Part shown: positions 11,740 to 26,700 of the stretch, piece after piece
Layout: every line of letters begins with the position of its first letter
Numbering within the stretch: position 1 is the first letter of the stretch
Made by a program: the position numbers and the translations under genes
The notes under the pieces: model-generated
Seen by the model: the letters and a program-made list of their open reading frames with translations, nothing else
Database searches by the model: none
What the model was told of the DNA's origin: nothing
DNA from: Megalopta genalis
Taxonomy: Eukaryota; Arthropoda; Insecta; Hymenoptera; Halictidae
Direction: 5' to 3'
Length of the DNA stretch: 64,000 nucleotides
Assembly: GCF_051020955.1 (NCBI RefSeq)
Contig: NC_135014.1
Location: 1,302,001-1,366,000 of the forward strand

Positions 11740-14700
11740 AATGATTATTACTTACCGCCGCGGTCAACATGGTCGAGGGTCTCGCCGCACCAGTCGAAGA
11801 AACAAAGAGGCAGCACCACGTGGAAAGTGGGCAGTGCAATGTTAATTATCTCCGCGATGCTAGTATTAATTGCAGTGTTCGCGATCGCTGGCCTCGCGTT
11901 ATGGATGGGAGGTACGTAACCGCTTTGTACATAATTCTGTTGGCCGAATCGGCTATTAACCTCTCGGCTACTGCGGGCGCTTAGAAATTTTGCGTTTGTG
12001 ACGCTGAGGGCGCCCAACGCAGGGCGCTATAAGCGCACGACGTATAATAGTTTGATTTTCCGACACGGAGGGCGCCTATGGGCGCTCTAGAAATTTTATC
12101 GATATTCATTCCGATAGATCTTATCTCAGTTAGACGAGAAAGATGTTTTACATTGATATTAAATGTGTAATACACAGGGTGTCCAAAAAATGTCTCGCAA
12201 TCCGGAAATGGCGGGTTCCTCGGACCATTTGAAGCAACTTCTTCCTTTACAAAAATGTTCTCCGAGGCACCGTTAACGAGTTATTAACGAAAAACAGTGA
12301 CCAATAAGAATCGAGTACGGCCGGCGCGAGGCGGCCCAGCCAACCAGCGCGCGAAACTCATTGGCTCGGTCGCCTCGCGCCAGCCGAGCTCGCCTCTCAT
12401 TGGTCACTGCTTTTCGTTGATAACTCGTTAACAGTGCCTCGGAGAACATTTTTGTAAAGGAAAAAGTTGCTTCGAATGACCCGAGGAACCCGCCACTTTT
12501 GGATTCCGAGACATTTTTGGGACACCCTGTATACAGTAATTCGGTTCAGAGAAAGAAATAATATTGTTTCAACGTAGTGAAATTCAGTGTTTTGATCATT
12601 GAAATGTGTTCTCACGAAAATGTGAAAAGTTCGCGAGTTCGCGCAAAGTTCGCCGTTCTCGGCGTACGTCGTAACTTAATTCCTGCCGTAATGTATGGCC
12701 GGTGCGTCTCAAAGTCTGCCATAGTCAAGGGGTTAACGAGTGTGCGTCTTAATACTCATACCAAATCAACCTTTGTTTCAGCTCTTCGAACGGACTCGAA
12801 AAATGGTAAGAGAACATTTTCCTACATTTTTTACATCGATCTTGGTTAACTACGGTTAACCAATTCACTTTTGATCGTTTTATCGAACGATGGAAACATC
12901 ATGATTGCGAATCTTCGTGATAATTCTCATATCCACACGTCATTTTATAAACATTAGAATTAATTACTGGCTTTTGATTTTTTTCTTTTGTCACTTTTTC
13001 CTTTTTTGTGCGTATTTTTCCCACTAGATGGCAATACAGAGAAAAAGCTGTGGGGTTTAGTATAAACAAACTAATCGATCGCAATATTTCCACTCAACAC
13101 TTATAATTTAATTAACTATTTAACCACTTAGCTGCATCGATCTATTTCTAAGATCAATTTTATATACGTTTTTAACGATCACACTGGGTGCAGTTTCTTT
13201 CGGCAAGTTGCTCTACAATTGTTGGAAAATGTGCGAAATTTATGAATATTTTAACCTAAATCGTAGAAGAAGTATTTTTGTTACAAGATGTAAAATATTA
13301 CCTTGGTCCTTGTGACGTGCATACACATCATCCACAGCTAAGAGGTTAATATTTTAGATTGAAACATTTTCATGTGAAATTATTAAACTAATAAATAAAT
13401 TCTCCCCGCAATCTGAGCGTCGGTTAGGGAAAATTTACTGTAAAGCGATCGTCGAAACAGCAGACGTTTGGAATGATTTCAGCGATCGTCGGGTTCTCAT
13501 GCACCTTCAGGGTGGCCAAGGGGGAGAAGTACAACCCAATGCTGAAGCTGAACACGAGCATGGTGTTCCGTGAGAAGGAGCGAAAATACAAAAATATCGT
13601 GAGTGTCGGAAGCCTTTGTGAATCGGTTCTCTGTTCTTCTTCGCGCGTACACGAATGCAACGCGTTTATACAGGGCGTCCCAAAAATGTTTCGCAATCCG
13701 TAAGTGGCGGATTCCTCGGGTCATTCGAAGCAACTTTTTCCTTTACAAAAATGTTCTCCGAGGCACCGTTATCGAGTTATCAACGAAAAACAGTGACCAA
13801 TGAGAGGCGAGCTCGGCTGGCGCGAGGCGACCGAGCCAATGAGCGGAACCGGGCTTCGCGCGCTGGTTGGCTGGGCCGCCTCGCGTCGGCCGTACTCGAT
13901 TCTTATTGGTCACTGGTTTTTCGTTAATAACTCGTTAACGGTGCCTCGGAGAACATTTTTGTAAAGAAAGGAGTTGCTTCAAATGATCCGAGGAACCCGC
14001 CATTTCCGGATTGCGAGACATTTTTGGAACACCCTGTACGTACGTGTACGTATTGTGATTTTTCAGTTCGAGCTGCTGTTTCGAAGGAGCGTGTTAGGCA
14101 GCGCTTATCAGAAGACGATCATCGACAAATTCGAGAGCGGCGTGCTGAAAGTGTTCTTCAGGATCTACCTGGACAGGAGGAAGATACCGCGATCGATCAC
14201 GAACGTCGAAGATACGATCGAGGACATTATCGCGAAAGAGACGTACTCGACGTCCTCCTTGTTCAAAGACATGGAACTGGACCTCACCACCATATCGGTA
14301 AAAAGTGCGTATCCGTTAGATGCCGCACGTATCGTTCTGACAGGATAATAACACCGAGATTGCCGCTCCTCTCTCTCGTGTCATATTTTACGGGACGTTC
14401 GATCGGTTGCGTTCGCTCAAATTGATACATCCGTTTTTCTAACGAATCGCGGTAATAAGCAAAAGAAATCCGCGCCGAGCCTGCTACCTCCGGCCCGCGG
14501 GTTCCCGTAGACCAGTTTTAAAGGCGCAGGAAACGCGACACCAATTATTCCTCTTCGGCAAATTTATTAAATTATTCTCCTCGGCGCGATTATGAAATTA
14601 TTCTCCTCGGCGCGATTATGAAATTATTCTCCTCGGCAAAATTATGAAATTATTCTCTCTTCGGCGTGATTATGAAATTATTTTCTCTACGGCAAAATTA

Positions 14701-17700
14701 TTCAATTATTTTCTTCGTACAAAATTATTACAGTTATCCTCTTCCGATAAAGTTATTACAATTATTCTCCTCGGCATAATTAGTCAATTATTGTCTTCCG
14801 ACGAAATTGCTAAAATTATTCTCTTCGGCAAGATTATGAAATTATTATCTTCGGTGAAATTATGACATTATTTTCTCTTCGGTAAAATATATTTAATTGT
14901 TCTCTTGGGCAAAATTGTTCGATTATTCTCTACGGCAAAATTATTCAATTATTTTTGTTCGACAAAATTATTAAAATTATTCTCTTCGGTAAGATTATGA
15001 AATTATTTTCTCTTCGGCAGAATTATTGAATTATTTTCTCTTTCACAAAATATATTAAATTGTTCTCTTGAGCAAAATTGTTCAATTATTCTCTACGGCA
15101 AAATTATTCAATTATTTTTGTTCGACAAAATTATTAAAATTATTCTCTTCGGCAAGATTGTGAAATTATTTTCTTTTCGGCAGAATTATTGAATTATTTT
15201 CTCTTTCACAAAATATATTAAATTGTTCTCTTGAGCAAAATTGTTCAATTATTCTCTACGGCAAAATTAGTCAATTATTTTTGTTCGACAAAATTATTAA
15301 AATTATTCTCTTCGACAAGATTGTGAAATTATTTTCTCTTCGGCAGAATTACTGAATTATTTTCTCTTTCACAAAATATATTAAATTGTTCTCTTGAGCA
15401 AAATTGTTCAATTATTCTCTACGGCAAAATTATTCAATTATTTTTGTTCGACAAAATTATTAAAATTATTCTCTTCGGCAAGATTGTGAAATTATTTTCT
15501 TTTCGGCAGAATTATTGAATTATTTTCTCTTTCACAAAATATATTAAATTGTTCTCTTGAGCAAAATTGTTCAATTATTCTCTACGGCAAAATTAGTCAA
15601 TTATTTTTGTTCGACAAAATTATTAAAATTATTCTCTTCGACAAGATTGTGAAATTATTTTCTCTTCGGCAGAATTACTGAATTATTTTCTCTTTCACAA
15701 AATATATTAAATTGTTCTCTTGAGCAAAATTGTTCAATTATTCTCTACGGCAAAATTATTCAATTATTTTTGTTCGACAAAATTATTAAAATTATTCTCT
15801 TCGGCAAGATTGTGAAATTATTTTCTTTTCGGCAGAATTATTGAATTATTTTCTCTTTCACAAAATATATTAAATTGTTCTCTTGAGCAAAATTGTTCAA
15901 TTATTCTCTACGGCAAAATTAGTCAATTATTTTTGTTCGACAAAATTATTAAAATTATTCTCTTCGACAAGATTGTGAAATTATTTTCTCTTCGGCAGAA
16001 TTACTGAATTATTTTCTCTTTCACAAAATATATTAAATTGTTCTCTTGAGCAAAATTGTTCAATTATTCTCTACGGCAAAATTATTCAATTATTTTTGTT
16101 CGACAAAATTATTAAAATTATTCTCTTCGGCAAGATTGTGAAATTATTTTCTCTTCGGCAGAATTATTGAATTATTTTCTCTTTCACAAAATATATTAAA
16201 TTGTTCTCTTGAGCAAAATTGTTCAATTATTCTCTACGGCAAAATTAGTCAATTATTCTCTCCTCCTCGATCAAATTTACTATCTCTTTTGCCGCATGTA
16301 CATACAAAATATTTGAAAATAAGTGCTCGACGAAGGCTAACGATTTCCTCTGCTCCAGGAATAAATCCAGACGCGTCGGGCAACCAGAGGCAAGCCCAGC
16401 AGAGGAACGCGATGATCACGAAGAACGGTCTGTTCCGGCCGAGCAGGAACAGTTCCCTGATCACGAGTCCGAAGGTAAAACCGAAGCCGAGCAAGCCGGA
16501 GTCGAGCGAGCCGGAGATCGACTTCAGCAACATACCGACGATCCAGGGTACGTACAAAGTGTCGAAAGTGAACGCGACGTCGCCGGGCAAGTCGAACGGG
16601 TCGCAGGAGGTCGTGAGGACGCAGCTGCGCATCAAAGGGTCGACGAAAGAACCGTCACCGGCTCCGGATCAACCCTTGTCGAAGTCGTCGGTCGCGACGA
16701 CCACCGAGCTGAGCCAGATAAGCGCGCAAACCACGTCGTTGAGGATCAAGGAGAAGCTGAATCAGACGAGTCACGCGGAGAGACGTCCGTCGACGGCCGA
16801 GGAGCCGGCGAAGAGGGTGGTGCCGACGTCGACGGCGTCGACGACTCTGGCCGACGACATGTTCAAGGACTTCCGGAAGCCGGACTTCGAGACGTCGCCG
16901 TGGAAGCCGATCGTTCCCGGCTACGTGAACACCGAGCTGAAGCTGTTGCCGGACACCGTGATCAGGACGAACTACAAGGTGAATTACAGCAACGCGAACA
17001 CCGGCGGGCACGTCCCCGAGGCGGCCGTCAAGGTCGCGAGCGAGGCGCCGCCGGTTTCCTCGACGAGAACGACGCCGGAAGCGTTCGACACCTACTTGAG
17101 GAATCCGGGATTCGACCCGGAGGACACGGACTTCCCTCACGACAGGGTCGTGCCGCAGGTAACGCTGAGTTCGACACCGCGTCGACACCTGTAGATACCA
17201 GTTAACAAACTTCGTAACGATACTGAATTGTATAGATATACAGGGTGTACCAAAAATGTCTCGCAATCCGAAAGTGGGGGATTCCTGAGGACATTTGAAG
17301 CAACTTTTTCCTTAGCGAAAATGCGATCCGCGGCTTCGTTTACGAGTTATTGACGAAAAACAGTGACCAATCAGAAGCGAGATCATTCGGCGCGAGACGG
17401 CCGAGCCAGTGAGCGGAACCGGGCTCCGTGCACTCGTTGGCTGGGCCGTCGCGCGCCAGCCGAACTCGTCTCTCATTGGTCAGTGTTTTTCGTTAATAAC
17501 TCGTAAACGAAGCTTCCGAGGAAATTTTCGCAAAGGAAAAAGTCGCTTCAAATGATCTCAGGAATCTCCTATTTCCGGATTGCGAGACATTTTCGGGACA
17601 CCCTGTATATAAGACGTACAGTGGCCCACAAGAGTGTTCGCGCACCTTTTAAAACGCGTTTCAGAATAACTATTTTGTAACTGAGCCGAATGAGCTGAAT

Positions 17701-20700
17701 TCTTTTTAAATGATAGAGGGATCTAATCTTCTGGATAGAACGATGATTGAAATGCTTTCTTTTTTAATTTTGCTATTATATACTTGGAACAACGAGAAAA
17801 TAAAAATTTCTCGTTTTTTAACCTTTTTATCTGTAACGAGGGTTTTTAACAAGGATTTTCAACAAAGCTTTCTAACAAGGGTTTGTAATTTTTTCTTTTC
17901 ATTCCAAGTAATAATTAAATTAAAAAAAAGCTTTAAAAGCCCAGTCCCTTTATGATGTAGTACTTAGTACTACTATTATAATATATATAATTGCATATAT
18001 ATATAATATTATAAATATAATATATTATATTTATATATATATAATAATATTATATAATAAAAGATAAAAGATAGATAAAATATTATTATATATATATATA
18101 TATATATAATAATATTATATATATAATTTATTATTATATTATTTATATAATTTAATTGCTATTATTCGAGCCTCGCGGCTCGTTTCGATAGTCGTTAACA
18201 ATCGGTAACAATAAAAACACGCCTCGAGACCGCGAATAATCGCATCACTTCTCCCCGAATCGTCCATTCTTGTGTGCAATCTATGCGCGAATTAGGGTCG
18301 AATTTTAAAACACCTGCTATTTATTAAATACCCTGGTATCGAAATCGATAGAACATCATCGCTAACCTCAATATCGCTCTCATCCCTTGCTAGCCGCAGG
18401 AGACGGTGAACTTCCGGTTGAACGGCAAGTTCAAGAACAAGATCCCGGGGCTGATGGAGGACGGCCAGATATTCACCGCGGCGCCGGCGCTCGGGCCGGA
18501 GGACCGGCCCGAGATCGAGGTCTCGGGGCAACTTCCGCCGGAGACGTACAACCTGAAGCTGCGTACTTCCCCGCAGGCCGAGAAGTCCGAGTCCTCGTTC
18601 ACGAAACCGTACCGGTCCACGAACGAGAACGAGACCGGCTGGAGAGTCCCGTCGCCGTCGATGTCTTACATCGACTCCGATGGGTCGAACGGAGGAGCCA
18701 AGAACAGTGGTCCGAACGCTGTGACCAAGAACAATGGGCCGAACGCTGGCACCAAGAACAATGGGCCCAACGCTGGCACGAAGAACAATGGACCGAACGC
18801 TGGAACCAAGCACGCCGTATCGGCGAAGGACAACAAAAGGAGACAGGAGGAGAACGGGAACGCGTTGGCGACGATCGGCACCAGCACCTCGAAGTGGCAG
18901 CGGCCGTCTCAGCCGTTGGAGTCGACCACCTCGGCGTCGAGGATAGGGGTCGCGGAGCCGGTGGTGGACGGGGACGTCGACTTGGAGCCGAGGAACAGGT
19001 TCTCGGAGATCCAGGCGGTGGCGCAGCAGAGCGACGGGCTGCAGGACAGGAAGGTGGACAAGAAGAAGCAGGAGCCGGTCTACACGAGCTACAAAACGCC
19101 GGACCTGAACGGCGCCGTGCCGAGGCCCAGCCTGATCGAGAGCTCCGGCACCCTGATGCCGTTCAGGCACACGATACCCGTCGACAAGATCGCGTCGGTG
19201 GTCAACCACGAGAAGAACGTCGAGGACAAGACCAACGGCGTCACGGATAGCATAATAAGCGACGAGAGCTTGTCTGCAACAAAACTTGTCCGGTCGAACG
19301 CGACCGACTCGAGGATAAAGGCGGCCGGAGGCGGCGCGACGTCGCCGGAGGACGTCGTCGAGACGGAGACGGTCGGCGCGAAGGTGAACAGGAAGAACGC
19401 GAAGGTCGAGCTGTTGTCGGAGAGCGAGAGCCAGACGGAGTCCGGCGGTCCGGAGCTGCTGATCGATGACCAGGACAAGTTCCTGAGGCTGGGGACCACG
19501 GAGGTCTACTCGGAGCTGATCCAGCCGGCCTACAACAACATAGACAAGCTGATCCTGAAGGCGGAGGACGCGAAAGCCCCGCCCGGCAGGCTGACCCCGA
19601 GCATCTCGAGGAACTCCACGTTCATCGAGATCGACACGTTGAAGCACACGCCCGGGGAAACCGTGGACACCGGCGGCCTGGAAGACAAGACGCCCGACGG
19701 CAATGACGATCTCATTTGGCTGACGAACGGCACGAAGTCTTCAGGGTCGGCGGACACGCGGAAGAAGGTCTACAACGACACTCTGAAGGCGTACGTGGTG
19801 GAGAACTTGGTCACGTTGGCGCCCGCGAAGAGCAACACCGGCGTCGGCAGGCCCGTCAGGCCCAGGCCGTTGATGGTCAAGGAGAAGCTGTCGAATGTCG
19901 CGGAGAGAACGACGAATAGGAGCTCGTCGGAGGACGCGATCCTTCTGGAGCAGCTCTTCGGCGTGCAGAGCTACGACCGGAACAACACGAAGCGGCATTC
20001 GTCGAGCGAGCGGGAGCATCTGGAAGCGGATCGCCGGCACGGAGGGCACGCGAGGATCGAGCAGATCGTGGAGGTCGTGACCTCGATCAGCACCAAGGTG
20101 TCCTCGAACATCGGCAACGATCCCGTCCTGCTGAAGCTGCTGGCCGCGAACGCCTCCGCGCCGCTGGCGACCGCTGCCGAGCACAGCGAAGAGGAGACCT
20201 CGACTCCGCGGTTCTCGATACCGGAGGATTACGTCGTGGACGACCGAGAGGAGAATCGGTCCTTCAGGGAGGAGCCGGAGAGCAGCCAGGAGCCGAGCAA
20301 GCCGGCCAAGGCGGCCGCGGACGCGCAGACCTCCGACAGGAAGATCGCGGCGACCGAGGAGGGCGGCTATCTTCTGGAGAAGCTGAAGCAGCTCGCCGAT
20401 GTCGGCGCGGACGACGTGCCCGCGAAGAGCGCCAAGAACGGTTCAAGGCCAGCCCCGAGCTTCCCCCACCAGCCGAGTACGAAGCAGGACGCGAAGCAGG
20501 ACGCGAGACCGTTCGATTTCGACAAGCTGAAGGAAATCGCGGACATCGCGACCGGTAATCAGACCCTGATGAACTCCAGCGCTGGGTTCACGATGACCCG
20601 CGACGGCGTCGAGATATTCACCAAGATCCTGAACAAGATGGAGGACCGCACCGACAAGATGATATCTACTACCGAGGAGAGCAGGGGAATTGGTAATCGC

Positions 20701-23700
20701 AAGACTGGTTTTTGAACATTTTTCAATTTTGACGCTCTGATTTCTGACCGATATGTTGTCCATCTTTGAACTGCTGTAACTACGTTAGAAGCTGTCGTAA
20801 AATTGTGAAGTTTCTTTTATATTGAAGCTTGAAATCTCTACTTTATGGCGACGTATTCTGGTCGACTGGTTTTTCGACGTTTTTTTATTTGGATGTATGT
20901 TACTCAAGAGTTAAATTAAAGGATCGCTAATTTCTGGTCGATAAGTTGTCGATCTTTGAACGGCTGTAACTCCGTTAAAAACTATCGCAAAATTATGACT
21001 CTTATCTTAAATTGAAGCTCGAAGCCTCTACTTTAGAATAACATATTCCAATTTTTAATATCACGCATTCCCGCGACAATATCCTAAATCTAACGAAACG
21101 TTCTTGATACCGATAGAGTACAAAGTTTAACGGTCTCCATGAACCTGGACAAATTTTTTCCGGGCATGCCGCTTACAACGTCACAAAATTCGGACTTTCC
21201 TCTTTAATTTGAGGGCCGAATCAAGCCGCCACGATTTTTTCTTGCAAAGTTACAGCGCTTCAAACGATCAATGCGACACCGGAATAAGAACAACCCGAGG
21301 TACACCGCGAGGAGGACATAATAACCTTGTCGGTTGTACAAGGTTTTTTCTAAAAAAATCGGTCGCTTCAGGGTCATCGTTAATTTATCATCGATGAAAA
21401 AAATGTCCGACATCGAATGCATAGATTACTATGGATTGCTCTGCGTTGATCTGTTCGATCGTATGCTCGTTTGTCGGATGCTGTTTTTAGCAGTGACGGA
21501 ACAGTTTCAAGAAATTTGTGTTCGTTTTTCGTAGACGATTGCCTCGGGTTCCTATGCAGAGACGGAAAATGCCTGCCCTCGAGCGGCAGATGCAACATGT
21601 TAGGCGAATGTCCGAATTCGGAGGACGAAGCCAACTGTACGTGCGCCGACTTCCTGAAAGCGCAGCTACTGCATCAGAAGATCTGCGACGGAATCGCGGA
21701 CTGCTGGGACTACTCCGACGAAACCGACTGCGGTATCTATCATTAATTCTTTCTTAAACGTAATTGAACGTCTGCCGATCTCAAGCTAGAAAGAGATAGA
21801 ATTTATTAATACCGTTATTATTCTGTTATCAATGCATTTATGGAGAAAATCAGGATTGTTTACAATTGTTAGGACACACAGGATTTCAGATAACAAGATG
21901 GACCCATGCTGCACAGAAATTTCATTGCCTGTCAAATTAAAACAAAATTGGTATACTTTTATTGGCAAAGGTATCGCATAATATAAAAACATAAAAGAAT
22001 AATAATAATAATTATTATTATTATTCTAAATATTATATATTTATAATATAATATTATATATTTATAATATAATATTATTATATATATAATAATATATATT
22101 AATAATGGTCTTATAATTGGCACTGGCCAATATTATATATAATAATATTATATATTTATAATATATAATATTAATATAATATTATATATTTATAGTATAT
22201 AATATTATTCTTCTAAATATTATATGTAAATATAATATATAAATATAAATATATATATATTATATATTATATAAATATATATATATATTATATATTATAT
22301 AAAAATATATATATAAATATTATATAGAGTGGGACTCTAGTAGTCCCACAACAAATTCATGGGAACGCGCATGGGTCTGAAACCAATTTCATTCATTTAT
22401 TCTGACCCACTTTATGGGTCTGAAAATGTCCCACCATGCATTAGCGTGCATCAAAAAGTATCGGACATTTTTAACACCTTCAGCGCCAATAATCGACCGT
22501 TAAAACTCCCGCAAAGTCGAAGCATTTTAATTAATTAAACCGAAACTAGAAAGTTAATGCTTATCATAGTGTTCGACATTAGAACTCTTTCGCATGCGAA
22601 ACATCCTAAGTCAAATTCAGTTCATTCGAGTGTACATCACAATGAAAACGAATTTTCAAAATCGGTGACATAACCTTGTAACATAACCTTAATTCCACCG
22701 TGGCCCGGAGAGTCGAAAATCGACCGTTCGGCGATTTCCGTTCGAAACCGATTTAATCGTTCGTTGTCCAGATTGGTGCGAGAAGGGTCAATTCGTTTGC
22801 GGCAACAGTCGCAGCTGCGTCGACCAGGACAAGGTCTGCAACGGCTTCACGGACTGTCCGGAGGGCGAGGACGAGAAGAAGTGCGCCGCGTTGATCGAGG
22901 ACGACGCGATGCTTAGTTACGAAGACGGGACCGCGACCGACGCGAGCGCCGCGACGACCAGCGACTACGTCGAGAATTTCTCGCGAACGGAGCCCGGCCC
23001 CGGCAAGGAGGCGATCTTCGACCAGGAGGCCGTCGAATCCTCGATCTCCGAGTCGAGCACGCTGGCCTCGCTGAAACACAACGGTCGACCGGAGAGAATA
23101 ATAAATTCGAAAGGTGACGCGACGACCAAAGAAACTTCCGCCAAGAATCGCGATCATCCGAATGCCGCGACCCTCGTGTCCGGCCGAGAGATCTCCGCGA
23201 ACGCGAAAGACGTTCTCGCTCACGGCAACTCGATCCACTTGAACCCGAAGAAGAACGGATCGTCGGCGTCCGTGGTCAACTTCAAGAAAGAGATCAACAA
23301 CTACAACGAGAAGGGTTACATAAACATACGGAAGAACGGAAAGTGGGGGAAGCTGTGTCTGAGCGGGATGGACGGTCTTCTGCAAGGAAGACAGGCCAGC
23401 TGGAGCATCGAGGACCTCGGCAGAGCGGTCTGCAAAGCGATTACGTATCAGTGAGTAACTCGGGACCGATCCTACTTGATACGCAAGGACGAACGGCATT
23501 TATCATTTTTCACGATTCCAAGAACGAAAGTACTCCTCCCGCGGAATATGCGTTGAATAATAAAGCTGGCCGGAACGTTTCGCGCTCGAAAACACGCATG
23601 AATCACGGTTTCCGCAGGATCGTGTTCATCGGAAAGAATGTCTGCCACGAGAAGTTTTTTATTACTGAAGTAGAAACGAAAATATTGATAATAGAATCGC

Positions 23701-26700
23701 TTTAAGAACGGAAGAAGAAATGAATCTAAAAATCTATACTATATCTATCGCAATCCGGAAATGACGGGTTCCTCAGATCATTTGAAGCAACTTCTTCCTT
23801 TACAAAAATGTTCTCCGAGGCATCGTTAACGAGTTATTAACGAAAAACCAGTGACCAATAAGAATCGAGTACGGCCGATGCGAGGCGGCCCAGCCAACCA
23901 GCGCACGAAGCCCAGTTCCGCTCATTGGCTCGGTCGTCTCGCGTCAGCCGAGCTCGCCTCTCATTGGTCGCTGTTTTTCGTTAATAACTCGTTAACGGTG
24001 CCTCGGAGAAAATTTTTGTGAAGGAAAAAGTTGCTTCAAATGATCCGAGGAACCCGCCACTTTCGGATTGCGAGACATTTTTGGGACACCCTGTATAAAG
24101 AGATCACAAAACTGGTCGAACAGTATCGATTTATTTATATTTATTATTAATCATAATTATTATATATAATATTTATATTATATTGGTGATATTGTATGTA
24201 TAATATACTTGTCATGGTTCACAGAGATTTCGAGACGGTCGAGAAGGTACTGGACGAAAATCCAGAATCGAGCCGTCCCTATTACACTCTGTCATACAAC
24301 GAGAAACCCCTGGATAAAACGATCCTGACTTTCAAACCTTCCGAGTGCCCGAGCGGCGAGATTCTCAGGGTCAAGTGCAAGAACCTTGAGTGCGGAATAA
24401 GAACGCAAGCTCCGTCGCAGGCCAGGTATACTCACTGAACCAGTTTCTCATAATTATATACCGGCTGGAACATTTGTAAAACTATTTGTGTATACAACCG
24501 CGCTCGAGGACGATGCCCTCCCACGATTCGCTAACAACGGGATACACATTCGTTGCAGAAAATTTTAACGAACGCGCGGGTCAAATTGTAATCGATCGAA
24601 TTATCGTTCCAGACCTGGACTGATCTTTTTCTGATTTTCTGAAAAATCCGAATTGTGCAAATTTTTGGAATCGTGCAATTCCAAAATCCCGAACTGATCA
24701 GGGGAACGTGAATATTCAGATAATGGAACGGTTAATTAACCGAACTGTTAGATTTGAATATAAATCGCCTTGGATCGATAATAAAGAATTCAGAGATCGA
24801 AGTTTCGGTTAATCGAGATTCTACTATAGTTCTATTATATATATTTTTTAAATAATATAGAATATATTCAAATATTTTAATAAAACATAAAAATATAAAA
24901 TATACCTAATTGCAAAAAGAAATTCATTACTTATAGAACAACGAAGATCTTGAAATGCAAGATTAAGATTGATTTACGTTGCTTTAGATATGAATTTGTA
25001 GACGTCAAAAATATAGAAGAGCCTCGTAAATTGCAAAAATTGGATTTTCCTTGTACAAATCGATCTTGGAACGGCTTGCAATCAGGCAGGAAATAGTACG
25101 ACAGAATCGATAAACGATCAACGATTGAAATAGATCGAATGTTTCCCGACGTTCCAGAATAGTCGGCGGTGGTAGCTCATCCGCCGGAAGCTGGCCGTGG
25201 CAGGTGGCGCTGTACAAAGAGGGGGATTATCAATGCGGCGGTGCGCTTATCAACGATAGATGGATCTTATCCGCTGCACACTGCTTCTACCAGTAAGTCG
25301 ATTAATCTTGTTTTCTATGAAAAGTTTCGATAATCTGCGAAATGGAATATTTACACGATAAAAATGGATACGGAAATGTTCTCGAAGTTTCGGTTAACAG
25401 AGAACTTCTAGTATATCTATATATAGTAAATAAAATATAAAACACCGGATATTATTCGATGAATAGTAACGATAACGCGCGTAACTGTAACGATATAAAA
25501 TAATTATTACACTCGAACTGATACTCTGAACGTATTATTAGGCATTATTAGATATTAGAGGTTATTATACATATCCTCTATTAACAATAATTCTAGATAT
25601 AGATATATTATTATATAGATATATTATCTTTTAAAACGAAAGGATAACTACATTGTGCCAAACAATTGAGGTTAAAGGATTACTGCTTGTACAATTGCGT
25701 AATTTGTACAATTTAATCCTTTCGAAGATCCTTTTCGTTGGAGAACGTAGCGAAAGAGCGAAGCTACTTTTGTACTATTTTTCACAAGTTCGAACGACTA
25801 CGGGTAGTTTTGCGTCGAATAAATAGCGTGAACGATCTAGATAGCAGAAGAGAGAAGTGCACGAAATTGTTTGTTCCAGTGCTCAAGACGAGTATTGGGT
25901 GGCGAGGATCGGAGCGACCCGCAGAGGAAGCTTCCCGAGCCCGTACGAGCAGGTCCTGCGGCTGGATTACATATCTTTGCATCCCGAATACATTGATAAC
26001 GGATTTATAAACGATGTAGCGATGCTGAGGCTCGAGAAACCGGTCATCTTCAGCGACTATGTGAGGCCGATATGCCTTCCTGAAGCGGAACCGAAAAGCG
26101 GCACCATGTGCACTGTGACTGGATGGGGCCAGCTGTTCGAGATAGGACGAATATTTCGTGAGTCAAGAACGAACGTGTTAAACAAATGAAAAAAGAAATT
26201 TGTCTGCAAAATATTTCTATAATATTCGCGATTATGCACGCGTTATAACAACAATAATATTGTTCACGTTCTATGATGGAATAACATTCATTAAAGAACG
26301 TATTAGACAAAAAGACAAAGAAAATAGATCTTATCTCTTATTCAAACAGATATACAGGGTGTCCCAAATATGTCTCACAGTCCGAGAATGGCAGGTTCCT
26401 GAGGTAATTTGAAGTAAGTTTGTCCTTGGCGAAAATGCAATCCACGGCTTTGTTTACGAGTTATTAACGGAAAAGAATGACCAATGAGTGGTGAGATATG
26501 CTGGCGCAAGGCAGCGCCGAGCCAATGAGCGGAACGTGGGCTTCGTGCGCTCATTGTCTCGGCCGCCAAGCGCTAGGCGAGCTCGCTTCTCATTGGTCAG
26601 TGTTTTTCGTTAATAATTCGTAAACGAAGCCGCGGGTTGCATTTTCGCTAAGGAAAAAGTTACTTCAAATGATCCCAGGAACTTTTCATTTCCGGTTTGC

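Noticed and set aside
489..16258. Tandem arrays considered as CRISPR arrays
   Set aside because: Units are contiguous, with no unique spacers between them, and the genome is eukaryotic.
18292..19647. Long antisense open frame (451 codons) opposite the largest protease exon, and similar ones at 16655-17266 and 19741-20184
   Set aside because: The exon is GC-rich with strong third-position bias, which opens the complementary frames. The antisense protein is Arg/Leu/Val low-complexity without motifs, and the sense frame is phase-linked to both neighbours.
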